Source: Lycocorax pyrrhopterus obiensis
Lineage: Eukaryota; Chordata; Aves; Passeriformes; Paradisaeidae
Direction of reading: 5' to 3'
Length of the DNA: 64,000 nt
NCBI GenBank assembly: GCA_014706295.1
Contig: JACSVZ010000009.1
Span: 33,788,268 to 33,852,267, forward strand
Shown here: piece after piece, positions 26,700-38,789 of the stretch
How positions within the stretch are numbered: position 1 is the stretch's first letter
How the letters are laid out: each line of letters opens with the position of its first letter
The notes under the pieces: generated by a model
Databases searched by the model: none
What the model saw: the letters and a program-made list of their open reading frames with translations, nothing else
What the model was told of the DNA's origin: nothing
Program-made: the position numbers and the translations under genes

Positions 26700-27075
26700 C
26701 TTTTGCAGTTCGCACGGAAAACAAGAGTGCAGAGCGGATTGAGTCACGAGCTCGCCAGAACGGCCGAAAACACGGCTGGCAGAGGGCACAACCTCCAAAG
26801 CCACCCTGCTGCCAGCCCCTGCGGGCGCGGGCAGCTGCCCACAATGTCCCGTTGTTCGCAGCCCCGCGGAACAAAGGCTGTTGTTGGAGGCTAATGCCGG
26901 CTCAGGGGTGGCATGCGCCTACGTGGGCTCGGCAGCCGGGGGGGCACAGGCCCGCGGGGAGGGGGAGCAGCGCCCGTGGATGTACAAGGAGGTTCCCAGG
27001 CGCTGCGCAGCTCCTGGCTGCCGGACACCTCTCGACAGCTCCCGCTGCTCCGGGGAGGTATGGCTTCCTGCCGGG
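26700..27075. promoter_or_regulatory. CpG-rich segment upstream of the HNMT-family gene
   Basis: CpG dinucleotides and GC content rise sharply here compared with flanking DNA, for example GAACGGCCGAAAACACGGC, TGCGGGCGCGGGCAGCTGCC and CCCGCGGGGAGGGGGAGC. It lies about 1.5 kb upstream of the stronger island at 28.2 kb. Both islands could serve the downstream methyltransferase, or this one could start a noncoding transcript. I found no spliced open frame that would make it a coding exon; the long frames in it follow from high GC. Confidence 0.45.
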
Positions 27076-28179
27076 ACCTGCGGGGTGTCCATCCCTGGCT
27101 TTGGCACGGGGGGTGAGGGGTGACTTAGCTGGGACAAGGCAGAGGCTGCTGCGGGTGCTGGGACACTCCAGGTGCACCCACTGGTGCACGGTGGGTGTCT
27201 GGGGGATGGCATCTCTGGTGGGAATGCTGAGGGATTGAGTTAGCTGATGTAAAATCACTGCCCAGATGGTCAAACGGCACCAGGAGCCAAATCCGCACTT
27301 TAGACCCAGCAAAGAGGTTCTGGTCTTTCCTCACTTAAAATATTATGAATGTTTTGTTGACGAGTAGCAATGCAGTTGTTTCTGGCTTAATGTGCTGCTG
27401 CAGACCTGCCTGGAGGTGGATAACTTAAATCCAACTGGAAGCCAAATCTGGTATAAACCAAGGCAGGCCCCTTGTTGGTGAAGCATCTCCACCTGACGTC
27501 CCTGGTCTCAGGGATCAGTGCGGGACAGGAAGTTTTCTGGCGATTTCAGCAAGAGGGGAGGCTTTATCTGTCCTCTTCTCAATCTCTTCTACCCGTTGTC
27601 TTCGGGGAAAAGGAATAATGAGGATCCTAATGCTGTTCTTTCCACCAGTGGACTTCACCTGGAAATACAAAGTCTTTAAATCCTTTCTTTTTTACATTCC
27701 TGTCATTAGATTTTAGGCAAAAGGAGCATCAGTCCTGTGAGTGCGGGCAGGGGAAAAATCCAGAGGCAAGTGCAGGGAGCACCCAGGATTTTCTGTATTT
27801 GGAACAGTGACCGCTGCACCTTCTGCTGTGTTAACCCTTCCTGGGGACCTCCAGCCACCTCTGCCCTGGATAGCTGTCCCCAAAAATGTTTCCTTGCTTT
27901 CTAATCCCTGCGGTTTAGCAAGCAGAGCGGGAGCAGGCTGGGCTCGCTGCCCCCAGTCCTGGCTGCCCGTTCCCCCCGTCCCTTTGGTGGGTCAGGACAG
28001 GGAGTCCCAGGCTGCCCGGGGGCTGCAGTGCTCGCTAGAGGTTCTGCCACTATGCCCCTGAGTCACAGACGGAAAAACCACTTGCTCGGGTCTCCGGGCA
28101 GCCAATGAGCTCCTCTTCTCCCTGGGGACGGCAGGGATCTCCCAGCCCATCCCCCATTCCCCATCCCCCAGGCAGCAGC
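27076..28179. other. Sequence between the two CpG-rich segments
   Basis: Moderately GC-rich, CpG-poorer DNA links the two islands. No repeat, RNA gene or supported exon was seen. Confidence 0.4.
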
Positions 28180-28642
28180 GCGTCAAGGATGCAGGAAAGC
28201 GTTCCGTCCCGCCCGGGGCGGCGAGCAGGAAGGAGAGGCAGGGCTCACAGCACATTAAAAAGCACACGGAAACTGCCCCCGGTCTGCCCGGCGCCGGCTC
28301 GCACCCCTCAGCCACAGCCACTCCGTCTCCGAAGGTTCGGAACTCTCAATGTCCCTTTCTGTGTTTCTCTCCCCCGCACGCAGCGCAGCGCAGCCCCGCG
28401 CCGTGAGGACACCGCTGCGGACGCCCGGCCCCGCGCTCTGCCCGCCCCGGCGCCCCGCTCCTGCCCCGCGGGGCTCGGGTTTCCCCCTGTCCCTGCCCCA
28501 GTGACGCTGCCTGTCCCGACAGGTCCGGCGGAGCCGCACGCCGGGGGCCGCGGTGCCCCAGCGCCGTGCGGGGCGGCAGCGGGACATGCCGACCTAGGGC
28601 ACGGGCGCCTGGCTGACCCCCGGCCCCCGCCCGGCTGCCGGC
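28180..28642 (+). promoter_or_regulatory. CpG island, probable promoter of the HNMT-family gene
   Basis: A dense CpG run (for example CCCGGGGCGGCGAGC, GCGCAGCGCAGCCCCGCGCC and GGCCCCGCGCTCTGCCC) lies immediately before the first exon proposed for the methyltransferase at 28731. CpG islands of this size are the usual promoter class for vertebrate genes without a strong TATA box. The exact transcription start cannot be placed by eye. The long open frames through it on both strands are a consequence of GC content. Confidence 0.65.
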
Positions 28643-28730
28643 TCACGGAATCGCAGCGTGTTCTGAGCTGGAAGGGACCCACGAGGATCATCACCGGCTC
28701 CTGAGTCCCTGCGCAGCATCCACCCCCACG
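28643..28730 (-). mobile_element. CR1 LINE 3'-end relic beside the proposed first exon
   Basis: The plus strand reads CACGGAATCGCAGCGTG, TTCTGAGCTGGAAGGGACC, CACGAGGATCATCACCGGCT and CCTGAGTCCCTGCGCAGC. This follows the reverse complement of a CR1 3' terminus of the 'gttctgagttggaagggacccacaaggatcatc' type, with extra C/G substitutions. It ends next to, or runs into, the ATG at 28731. Its high CpG content suggests long residence inside an unmethylated island, or GC-biased substitution. Confidence 0.75.
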
Positions 28731-28756
28731 ATGGAGCCGCCTCCAGAGGTGAAGAG
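28731..28756 (+). CDS. CARNMT2: HNMT-family gene, proposed first coding exon
   Basis: ATG at 28731 has a strong start context (A at -3, G at +4). It opens MEPPPEVK plus two bases of an Arg codon before the donor gtatgt at 28757. It lies just 3' of the CpG island and continues in frame into 30829-30890 and then 32223. The Met at 32231 that aligns with human Met1 has a weaker context (T at -3, A at +4). If translation starts there instead, this exon is 5'UTR. The choice rests on frame continuity and start context, not on a protein match I could check. Confidence 0.55.
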
Positions 28757-29410
28757 GTATGTGGGTTTTGGCAGGGAGTGGGATGGTGTCTCCCACCTGC
28801 TGTCTCTGTGTCGCAGATGGGTGTGTGTGAGGTGGGAGTAGCAGCAGATGTGCCCGTGTCCTGGGACGGATGGGGTCTCCCCCCTTAGCCCCTCCACAGC
28901 CTCAGTTTAGGAATAATGAAATTTATGAGTTACGAAGATGTTCTTTCAATTTGTGCTCCTAGAAACAACTTTTTCAGCTTAAAAGGGTGCATCACTCAAA
29001 GTAATAATGTGAATTCCTTGCACCTGCTGTCCATAATGCACCCAGCTCTGTTCATGGAGGGAAGAGGTTTAACCTTGCGAGCTCAGTCGTAGCTGGGAGC
29101 TGTGGCAGAACCAGCTGCCTGTGGACATCCCACTCCCTGGCAGTCCCTGCCTTGGTCCTGCTGTTGGGTATTGGGGTCCTGGGGTGGGCAGCACCAGCCT
29201 GAAATGTTATTTACAAATTTTAGGATCTGGTCTGGGTTTTAAGCCAGATTTTAGAGGAAGTCTGTTTGTTCCTGTTTCACCTTCCCAGCAACAAGTGTTA
29301 ATCAGTCTCAGAATCCAGCCCCTGCCTGTGGAGAAATGGCAAAAGTGCCAGGGGAAGAGATCTTGGCATCATCTGTGCTGGTGAATGCTTGTGCTGAAGT
29401 CCGTCCAGGT

Positions 29411-29446
29411 CTCCTGGCAGGTCTCCTGGCAGGTCTCCTGGCATGG
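29411..29446. repeat. 12-bp tandem repeat (three copies)
   Basis: CTCCTGGCAGGT is repeated head to tail, with the third copy ending CATGG instead. It is a small intronic minisatellite. Confidence 0.8.
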
Positions 29447-30481
29447 CTGGAAACACTTGACCGGTCAGAAATGGAGTTCATGTCCGGAGTTGTGCCTCCC
29501 TGCACAGGAAAAGCCACACTACCCTTCGGCATTTTAGTGGGACAATTACTCTGAAAACCACCTTTCTGGGTTCACCCAGCTGAGGGGACAAAATGGCCCT
29601 CTGTTCTGACGGGCAGACATGGGAGAGGTCAGAGGGTTGAGTGGAAATTGGAGGGACTGGCTTGCAGCGAAGCTGGAGATTATGGAGGTGGGCTGAGTTC
29701 TGGCTTCTTCCTGCTGGACTTCTGAGAGGTCTTTCCTGGGGAGAGGTGAGGTCAAGGTGGTGGAAGAGACACCTTTGACATACCCCGTGGAAGCGAGTTA
29801 CACGACTTTGGCACTGAACTCAGATGAAATCAGCTGCTCTTGCAGGACTCTGGCAGTGCCCCAGTGTCTCCAAGACTCCTGGGACATCTCAGTCTTTTCT
29901 TGTCTTCGCTGACCAAAGCAGTGCAGTATTTGCACGTGGCCACTTCCTTGCCGCATGGCCAGCATGGTCCTTACATATTTGTATCTCAAAGCCCCACTAC
30001 GAGACTCCCTTCTTTACTTTTCCACCTCCTGCCTTGTTTTTCCTTCTCTTGGGATTTTTTCCCTTGGCAGAGAAGACTGTTGGGCTGGGGTCTGCTATCT
30101 CAGGCTGCTTGTCCTGAAGCATTTTCTAAGAGCAAAGCTTTGGTGTGCCTAACACAGATTGTACAGGGACCATCCCTAAGACTTGCTGTGCATCTCGATA
30201 CTGAAATGTGGTTACCCAGGATGTGACACTCTTCCCTTTGCACAGAGAGCCTCATCCCAATCCTGCCTTTGCAGAAGTGAGGTCCTTGCTCCAATTTAAA
30301 TTCATCCCTTCATTTTGCCAGTGGCGCTTCAGCCCTGTTTTATGTATGAGGCACGTTGTCAAAGGAAAATGAAGAAAGGAAAATGTCAGTCTAATGCCTG
30401 CCACTGCATTGACTGCCTAATGGTTCTGCAGCAGTACAAAAAATTCCACAGCACATCTCACACAAACACTGGAGCAGTGCC

Positions 30482-30650
30482 CAGTTGTGGATGCCCCGTC
30501 CCTGGAAGTGTCCAAGGCCAGGCTGGACGGGGCTTGGAGCAACCTGGGATAGTGGAAGGTGTCCCTGCCCATGGCAGGGGACTGGAACAAGATGAATTTT
30601 GAGATCCCTTCCAACCCAAACTGTTCTATTGACTCTAGGATTCTATGACT
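30482..30650 (+). mobile_element. CR1 LINE 3'-end fragment in intron 1
   Basis: The fragment begins CAGTTGTGGATGCCCCGTC and continues with CCTGGAAGTGTCCAAGGCC, TGGAGCAACCTGGGATAGTG, CCCTGCCCATGGCAGGGG and CCCTTCCAACCCAAACTG, then an ATTCTATGAC-type tail. It ends about 180 bases before the second proposed exon. Confidence 0.9.
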
Positions 30651-30828
30651 ATGATCAGCTACAAAGAAGTTTTGGCTTTCTCTAGTAAAAAAGAACAAAA
30701 TAAATTATGGATTATCAGGAGAGGAAAGTTTGTCCTGGAGCATCTTCCCTTTGTTCTGCATTTTCAATGCAGCTTCAAAAAAGCATACAGGTTCTTCAAA
30801 TAACTGAAGTGCTATACTTTCCTTACAG

Positions 30829-30890
30829 GAATAGTTTCCCCAGCATGAACTTTGAAGCAGAGATTCTGACAACTCCACACGATAATTCAG
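30829..30890 (+). CDS. CARNMT2: HNMT-family gene, proposed second coding exon (N-terminal extension)
   Basis: A strong acceptor (ctttccttacag) and a donor (TCAG then gtattt) bound 62 bases. Joined to the previous exon they read RNSFPSMNFEAEILTTPHDN and S, leaving one base that combines with the next exon to give Glu. The frame stays open across both junctions. The segment is acidic and polar, with no signal peptide or membrane helix. It would add about 20 residues ahead of the methyltransferase core. Human HNMT lacks it. If the shorter start is used, this is a 5'UTR exon. Confidence 0.6.
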
Positions 30891-32222
30891 GTATTTGGGA
30901 GACAAAAGGAAAAAAAAGAGATTAAAGTAAAATGCCCACTCAAACATGTTTTAATTCTTTTGGAGTAAGAGATTGTTAAAAAAAAAAAGTGAAGAAACAG
31001 GATGGTAAACTGACTGCAATTCAGGTGATTTCAGGTTTACGTTAGGGTAGAGTTCAAAGTGTTGAGGATAGACATTGATGTCTTTACCACCAGTAGGGCT
31101 GGACCAGGAACACAGCTGCCAAGGACGAGTGGTTTTGGAAACAGCAGAGACATTCAATTTGAGATTGCACTGTCCTGGGTGAGACATACATAGTTCTCTT
31201 ATCAGTGGTGACTAAAAGCAGGTGATAAAAAAGCAGCTTCTTGAAAGGCAAAAATGAGGATGAAGGTGTTCTGCCGAGTCCTGTCCTTCATTTCATTTAG
31301 GAGGAATAGCTGATTTTTTTCCCACTGAATGATGCCTTTTCAGCATTGATCTCCCAGGTGAAGGCTGCCTTCCTACTGCAGGCCTCTGTCTGAGACAGAC
31401 CCAGTGCTGCAGGGCATCTTCTCACGAGCCTCAAGCCTTAGCCCAGCCATTGCTCCTCAGCCCTGAGCAGCTGGCCAGAGCCTGTGCCCTGGCAACAGCC
31501 CTGTCTTTAGGATGGGACAGCAGGAAAGGGAGACTTGGCAATAATTGCTTGCAGTCCTTTGAATACCCCTGGATTTCAGCTCAGAGAGAGAGATCGTGGT
31601 GTCAGCCATCCACATTTGAACATGAGCCCATTCAGATGAAATGTTTTGCCATCAGTTGCCCTCCTGGCCATGAGCTGCAGTTCCCAGCAGGGAATTCAGC
31701 TCCCTGGCAGCCCATTTCAGTCCCACACTGGTGAGAGTCACAAATGAGATGCCCAGGGTTGACTCTTTTTGCTTCAGCTGCAGGTGGCAGTGTTTGTGTT
31801 GCAGCACCCCTCCTGGGAAGTGTGCCAGGAGCTGCCCATCTCAGTCACACTGTCCAGCACGGGCACGAGTGACAGCCCCCAGGTTTGGACCCCTTCACCT
31901 TTTCTTAGGCTTCCAGAAAACCCCCCCAGTTCCGTCCCTTCCTGCAAACTGAGTGCCCCACATCCGACTTAAGCATTTGGAGACATTTTCCTCAGGCTGG
32001 CCTGTAACGATGAGCCACTTAGCAAACGTGCTGATCTCAAAGGGTACCCAAGAATAATTCTTGAGCCCTGAGTGTGAACAGGTTGGAAAGTGCATCCTCT
32101 GCATCGTTTTCCCAAATCTCTGGTCTCTCTAGGGTTGGGTTGGGTTTCTCCCACGAGGTAAGTGCTTTGACCCTCCACGTGCCTCGAAGCCTCTAACGTG
32201 CAACCCGAATTTGTTTCTCAAG
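30891..32222. other. HNMT-family gene intron 2
   Basis: Intron of about 1.3 kb with poly-A/poly-T runs. No repeat family or extra exon was recognised. Confidence 0.5.
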
Positions 32223-32361
32223 AGCTCTACATGATCCCTTCCATGAGAAGCCTCACGGCTGAGGAGTATGTGGAGGCCTTTAAGTCGTTCCTGGACCACT
32301 CAACAGAGCACCAGTGCATGGACGAGTTCAACAAGGAACAAATGCCCAACATCCTGGCTGG
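32223..32361 (+). CDS. CARNMT2: HNMT-family gene exon (core N-terminus, substrate-binding Glu)
   Basis: The acceptor is tttctcaag and the donor is gtaagg. With the preceding base the exon reads ELY then MIPSMRSLTAEEYVEAFKSF, LDHSTEHQCMDEFNKEQMPN and ILAG. It aligns with the human N-terminus (MRSL, YVESF, HSTEHQCM.EF), and the Met at 32231 matches human Met1. The bird protein is two residues shorter between MRSL and YVE. Glu26 of the HSTEHQC motif corresponds to human Glu28, a histamine-binding residue. Human Phe9, which lines the pocket, is Thr here. Confidence 0.93.
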
Positions 32362-33900
32362 GTAAGGAGCGCTTCCCCTGAGCTGGGAAAGCCATCTGTT
32401 ATCCTGGGAGCCAGCAAAAGTGTTTAAGGATTTTTTGGGGCAGGAAAGAACTTTTAATGAGCCTTAATAGTGGTTTTTAGGATATTCTGTTCAATGGCTC
32501 CAGAGTACGTGCTGTTTCAATTAATACACTGTGCTGCCTCTCAGCTTATGTTAAGGAAAGAGTCAAGACCTCATTCTCATGTCCATCTCTTTTCATTAGC
32601 TCATTTTCCAAGGATTAAAGTTGGGGTTTTTGGTTGTATTTTTTTTTTTCCCAAAAGAAAGCTGTCTTATGCTCTCTCCCTGCTTTTGGGACTTCATCAC
32701 ATCCATCCAAACAGAAACACATCTCTAATTCCCTCCTAGTGGCTAACTCGGGGTTTTCCCAATCCCATAAGACCTCCTTATTTCTATCCTAAGTCGATTT
32801 GCATTGCTTAAGTACCAAATGGTAATCAGTTTTGTAAAGTACTGATGTAATATCTTGAGGCTGGATAACTGCAGGTAGCTTCAGAACAGCCTAGATCCAA
32901 ACCACAAGAAAGCCCCTTCAAGTCTGGGTAATTTTTGGATGTTATAGCAATTGTATTCTCCAATGAGAAAAAATGTTCAGGCAGGCAAATTTTTATTCTA
33001 CAGATCAGATAGATATATACAAAATAAGTAATAAAATAATAATAATTAAATATTATATTAAGAAATCTTAATTGTGAATTTAAATCATGGAAAACATTGT
33101 GGCTTTCTATGATGCTGATTTTGAGTTTGTCAAAGGGTCTTGGCCCTCGTTAGGGCTAAGGCTCTTGGACTTGCTCACACCCTTCAGGACTTCCTGCTCA
33201 TTCCACTCTTGTGGAATCATTGCTGTGGTGTCTCCTGAGGTTGTGTTTGGGAAACTCAATCTCTTAGCACAATCCACGCCTGAGAGCAGAGTAAGGCCAT
33301 AAATCATATCAGAGCATGGCTGATATTGAATGTTCCATTAGGAAGCACGTGACTGGAGTCTTATAATAAGCAATTTTTCTAAGATAAAAATTTTTGAAGA
33401 TTCAGAGCCTCCTCCGAATTTCAAACCAAGATTAATGTTGATAAGAGAAGATTTCCAATCACTTGGATAGCCTGATGGTTTTGCTTGTTCTGGGTTTTTA
33501 TATCCAATTTTTCCTCCTGAGGGTGCTGAGGTTTTCCCCAGCTCACCTTGTCTCTGCTTCCCCATCCCAGCCAGGTACAGCCCCTTTGCCCTGGGGTTCC
33601 CAGAGGCCTTTTTGCACAGTGCCAGCCACAGCCTGAAGAAAACTCCTTGGCAAAGGGTGAGAAACTCTACACCCTGATGCCTACTGTACTTTGAAATATG
33701 AGCTGGCTGATGTGGGCAGGCTCCCGCCACGCTGGTTTATCACTGGGCTCAAAGGGATGCCCAGATTTTTATACCAATTCATGTGCATAACATGAAAATT
33801 TCCAGGCCAACCTAAATGGAAATTCCATCCAAGCTGCAAGAATGAAAACATGAAGTCGTGTGATACAGTGTGGTTAAGTAATGTGCATTTATCCTTTCAG
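32362..33900. other. HNMT-family gene intron 3
   Basis: Intron of about 1.5 kb. It contains an AT-rich stretch with ATA/AAT repeats around 33008-33060. No CR1 or extra exon was seen. Confidence 0.7.
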
Positions 33901-33953
33901 TGTCGGCACTGGAAAATCCACCATCAGCGTTCTGGGAGTTGGGAGTGGCACAG
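33901..33953 (+). CDS. CARNMT2: HNMT-family gene exon (SAM-binding glycine motif)
   Basis: The acceptor is tatcctttcag and the donor is gtgagg. The exon reads VGTGKSTISVLGVGSGTG across its junctions, aligning with human [20 protein letters not shown]. The GVGSGTG run is motif I of class I SAM-dependent methyltransferases, and Gly58 corresponds to human Gly60. The upstream GTGKST resembles a P-loop, but it sits on an ordinary HNMT segment and should not be read as ATP binding. Confidence 0.93.
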
Positions 33954-36900
33954 GTGAGGAGCATGGTGCTGGGGGATGGGGTCCCTGTGGGGAGCAGAAG
34001 GAGATGCTGAAATATTGGGCAATGAGGAGAACTACTCAGGCATCAATGACAGCGTTTCTCACTGAAGCACAGAAGGGCAGAAGGAAGAGTGGAGCTGGGA
34101 TAAGGGGAGTGCTCCTTCCCTTCCTTCCCTCTCCATCTCCCTTCTGGAACACTGCTGCTCAGCTCTTTCTGGGCAGTGAGGTAAGTGTGATTTTAGCTTA
34201 GCTTCTGCTTCTTGGTGACTCTCACCTGACTTTATTTGCCTCAGTGCAAGGACTCCTCTTTCTGATTAGGTACAAGAGCATCTGCAAACCCTGTTGGAGA
34301 AGAATTAGAGACATTGGAGAAGTTCTTTCCACCCAAAATCCTGCCTTAGACTATCCCCCCTGAAGGGATCTCTCCTTTTGCTTTGCTTTTAGGGATCCCA
34401 GAGGCCAAGGCAGGGCAATGCCCTGCTCCCAGTACTGCAAAACCACCTATCCACAACCACTAGCATGGACTGCATCAGCTTTTTCAGGACATGTTTTTTG
34501 TTACTGCTTTTACCCAGTGATAAGTAAGGTTTAACTGCAAATGGTATTTTTCCCCAGAGAAAAACCCATCCTTTGGAAAAATAGCTTTAAAGCTGTTCTA
34601 AATGCATTTGTGTTTAAAAAAAACCCCAAACAACAAAACAAAATGGTGAAGCAGCCAACTTTGCTCCTAGGGAAACTGGGAGAAAATAAAGAGTAGAGAA
34701 AAGAAGCGGTGGTTTGATTTGTCAGACTTTACTTCTGCTTTGAAAAGTATTTTCAGCTGAATTTTAAGTGCTAATACTTTCAAATGAAAGTAGTTTTCCC
34801 ACTTTTTTTTGGTTTTGTTTCCCTGAGTAAGAGAAAATTAGCATTTGATTGTTTTCCCCAACCGGGAATGTGTTGGAGCATATGAGAAACCAAGCAGGAA
34901 GAAATCATTCAGTTCTCAATTACCCTCTATTTTCCTTAAGTAATATAAACCAGAAATCCTGACTCCACGAAAGCTCAAGGGGGAAATGAACTTTTAGCAT
35001 CGTCCTTAATTTTCCTTATGTCCTCTTCAGAGGAGGTTTTAATGGAAAAATAAAACCTCTAAAATTTCGTGTGTTTGCCGGGTGAGTGTCCCTCACAGAT
35101 GCCAGGACAGGGGTACAGACCTGCACCCCCTCAGCTTGCCCATGGCTGCAAGAGCTGAACTTCTGGGGCTGGGCAGGGAGTGACCTGGGATGGCACAGAG
35201 CAAAAGGTTATATCTGATCCCTGACCTTTTCAGAGGTGGGCTCTGGTTTCACAGAGCCCCCAGAATTAGTTTAGTTGATGAAAATACTAAAGGGGATTAG
35301 TGGCCGACTCCACATCCTGAAAGCCTGCGTTGTGGTCCAAATCACGTTTGCTCACTCACCCCGTATTTTCTCATGGCTGGTTTAACTCTGGGCTGGGACT
35401 TGCCAGTTGCAGAGAGGTTCCAGTCCTGTCCCAGCCCTGCTGTGGTCAGTGCTGCAGGGTTGTTGCTGGCAGGGCAAGCTGCAGCAGAGAAATGCCTGCC
35501 CTAGAGCGCTGTATTTTACTGCTTGTTTTTACAGACACCCTGGTTGAGGTTTGCTCTTGCAAACACTGGATTAAGGAATTTTACAGATGTGCAGTGAAAA
35601 AACACTCCAAACCTAAGCAGCTTTTAAGATACCCGCTTGCTGTTGATGTCCCCATTTTCCTCCATCAGTGGCTCCAGGGCACGGGGCAGCGATGCTCTGC
35701 CTCTGGCCTTGCCCCAAGCCTTGCAGGGAGCTCTAAGGGATGGTGCTCCCCAAACCAGGCACTTGCAAACCGGCATTTAGGACTGTGACAAATCATTCAG
35801 CTGCTTGCTATAGAGATCTGCCTTCCTGTCAGCAATGCTCGTCCCTGTCAGCAATGTTGCACCCACCTTCAAAGGATGCAGCCGCTGCCTCCTCCCTTGA
35901 GCTTTTGGCCAGCCCTGCCCTGCTGCCACTGCATTCCTCACGGGCCTGGGGTATTTTTTTCTCCAGTTTCAAAAGGTTCCTCCTTCCTTGGATGTCCCTG
36001 TAGTGCTGGCATGGCTGATATTTCCGTCCTTGAATTCTATTTACTGCAGTACTTGCCAAAGATGATGGCTCTTCCCGTGGCTGGTGCATCAGCTGAAAGA
36101 GCAGGGAGGATGCAGTATCTCGTATCAAGACCTCTCTGTGTGACATTTGCAAGGACAGGGCTATTTTTAGGCCCCACCATCAGCTACAGACAGGATTCTT
36201 GCAGAGGTCCCATCAAGGTGGTTGCATCTGCTGTTTATTTACATAGTTTCAAGTGAACCAGGGGGACTCAGACACTTGGCATGTCATGGTGTTTCTGGGA
36301 AATAAGCAGTGTGACCTGTATCACCTCAGAAGAGGCTGGACATCTCCTAGAACAGGAGGACAGACTGATGCTTGCTCCTCCAGAGCTTACACAGCAGCAC
36401 AGAAGCACCAGCAGCTAAATTTGCAGGGCAGCTCCACACAAACATGTGAGTCTCTACTCGTATTTCCAAGATAACCATCAGTTATCTGATGCCTGGGGCT
36501 GAGACCGTGTGGACAATCCCCAAAGAGGGAGGATCCAGGATACTGCATTTCAGTGGGTCTTTTCTCTTGTGATGCAGTTCCTGAGGTCTTGGGGCTGTGT
36601 CACCGCAGCCACTGCGTCCCTGTGACAGCCCCAAAGCCACGGACCACCCCACGCATGCTGGAGTTACACAGCTGTGTCAGCTGCCTCCTTGCACCCATTA
36701 AAACTTCGTGGGGTTGTTGAAAACTAACGTTTCATGGTTATTTTTTTCAACAGTGGGCTGTGATTCTTTTGACCTGTCTGTCCCATGACCCAGGGTATTG
36801 CCACCAGCAGGTTTCTGTGCTGCTGCTTGTCTCTGCCTTGTTCTCAGGCTCCTCTGTACCTCTGTGTTAGCTTGAGCACTACGATACCATGGTGAGAGTA

Positions 36901-37050
36901 TCACCAGGTTATGCCACTGCATGAGCCACAAAGCACAACATGCCTCACTCCTGCTGGGGGATTTCCTGGCAGGAGTGGTGGCAGGGGCACTGGCATCCTT
37001 CTGTCATGTTTACCTGCTTCCTAAGTAGTGACTTTGTGTTTATTGAATAG
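33954..37050. other. HNMT-family gene intron 4 (longest)
   Basis: Intron of about 3.1 kb. It is mostly unique-looking sequence with purine- or pyrimidine-rich runs. Open frames such as 35330-35788 lack splice support and family similarity. Confidence 0.7.
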
Positions 37051-37158
37051 GTGAGCAGGATTTGAAAATGATCAGGATACTGCAGGCTGTGCACCCAGGG
37101 GTCTTTATTGACAATGAGATTGTGGAGCCCAACCCACAGCACGTGGCAGCTTACAAAG
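37051..37158 (+). CDS. CARNMT2: HNMT-family gene exon (SAM-binding acidic residue)
   Basis: The acceptor is tattgaatag and the donor is gtaagg. The exon encodes GEQDLKMIRILQAVHPGVFI, then DNEIVEPNPQHVAAYK. It aligns with human [20 protein letters not shown] and NNEVVEPSAEQIAKYK. Glu87 matches human Glu89, a SAM contact. Human Gln94, another SAM contact, is His92 here. Confidence 0.94.
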
Positions 37159-37264
37159 GTAAGGTTACACCTGCTGCCTGGGTTATAGCCAGGACCATCC
37201 ATTTGAATGATGAATTTTCTGCTGTTTTGTGAAATTCATGGTTTTATTCTACTTTATGAAACAG

Positions 37265-37395
37265 AGCTGGTGAATCAAGCTCCAGACCTGCAGAATGTTT
37301 CTTTTATTTGGCATCAGCTCACTTCCTTGGAGTATGAACAGCAGGTGAAGGAGAAAGGCACACATAAGAAATTCGACTTCATCCACATGATCCAG
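37265..37395 (+). CDS. CARNMT2: HNMT-family gene exon (core strand, FIHMIQ motif)
   Basis: The acceptor is tatgaaacag, only 106 bases after the previous exon, and the donor is gtaatg. The exon encodes ELVNQAPDLQNVSFIWHQLT, SLEYEQQVKEKGTHKKFD and FIHMIQ. Human HNMT has W..ETSSEYQ and WDFIHMIQ at the same places. Ser118 and Ile140 match SAM-contact residues, and Gln141 matches the human substrate-contact Gln143. Confidence 0.95.
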
Positions 37396-37682
37396 GTAAT
37401 GGACATTGCTTTATTTGCTTTAACTACTCCCTTCAGTGCTGCTGTGTGCTTGAATTTAGGACCAGAGCTGAGCACAGCTCTCCCATAGCAACTCTGCAGC
37501 AGCTGTACAAACACTGAAGCTGGCAATGCTCAGTGCTGTGAGGTGTCCCTAAATGTGCATGCAGAATCAGGAAAGGCTGGGAAGCAACTGGGACAGAATT
37601 TAAAACACCACTAAAGAAAGGGTTTAAGCCTTTGGAGGGTCACTGTGGAGGAGGATAATGGCTGTGTCACTGTCACCCCTAG

Positions 37683-38789
<1,107 letters not shown>

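Larger units (their letters stand above)
28757..30828. other. HNMT-family gene intron 1
   Basis: Intron of about 2.1 kb. It contains a CR1 fragment near its 3' end and a triplicated 12-base motif at 29411-29446. No other exon was recognised. Confidence 0.5.

Noticed and set aside
26606..27238. 210-codon plus-strand open frame in the CpG-rich segment
   Set aside because: It has no similarity to a family I know, no splice context, and competing open frames on both strands, as expected for GC-rich DNA.
28105..28796. Overlapping long open frames on both strands of the promoter CpG island
   Set aside because: They are compositional. The region reads as promoter and 5'UTR, and frames on opposite strands cannot both be coding.
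33904..33930. P-loop-like GTGKST in the methyltransferase
   Set aside because: The alignment puts it on the ordinary HNMT segment before the SAM motif (human GDTKSE). There is no ATPase fold around it.
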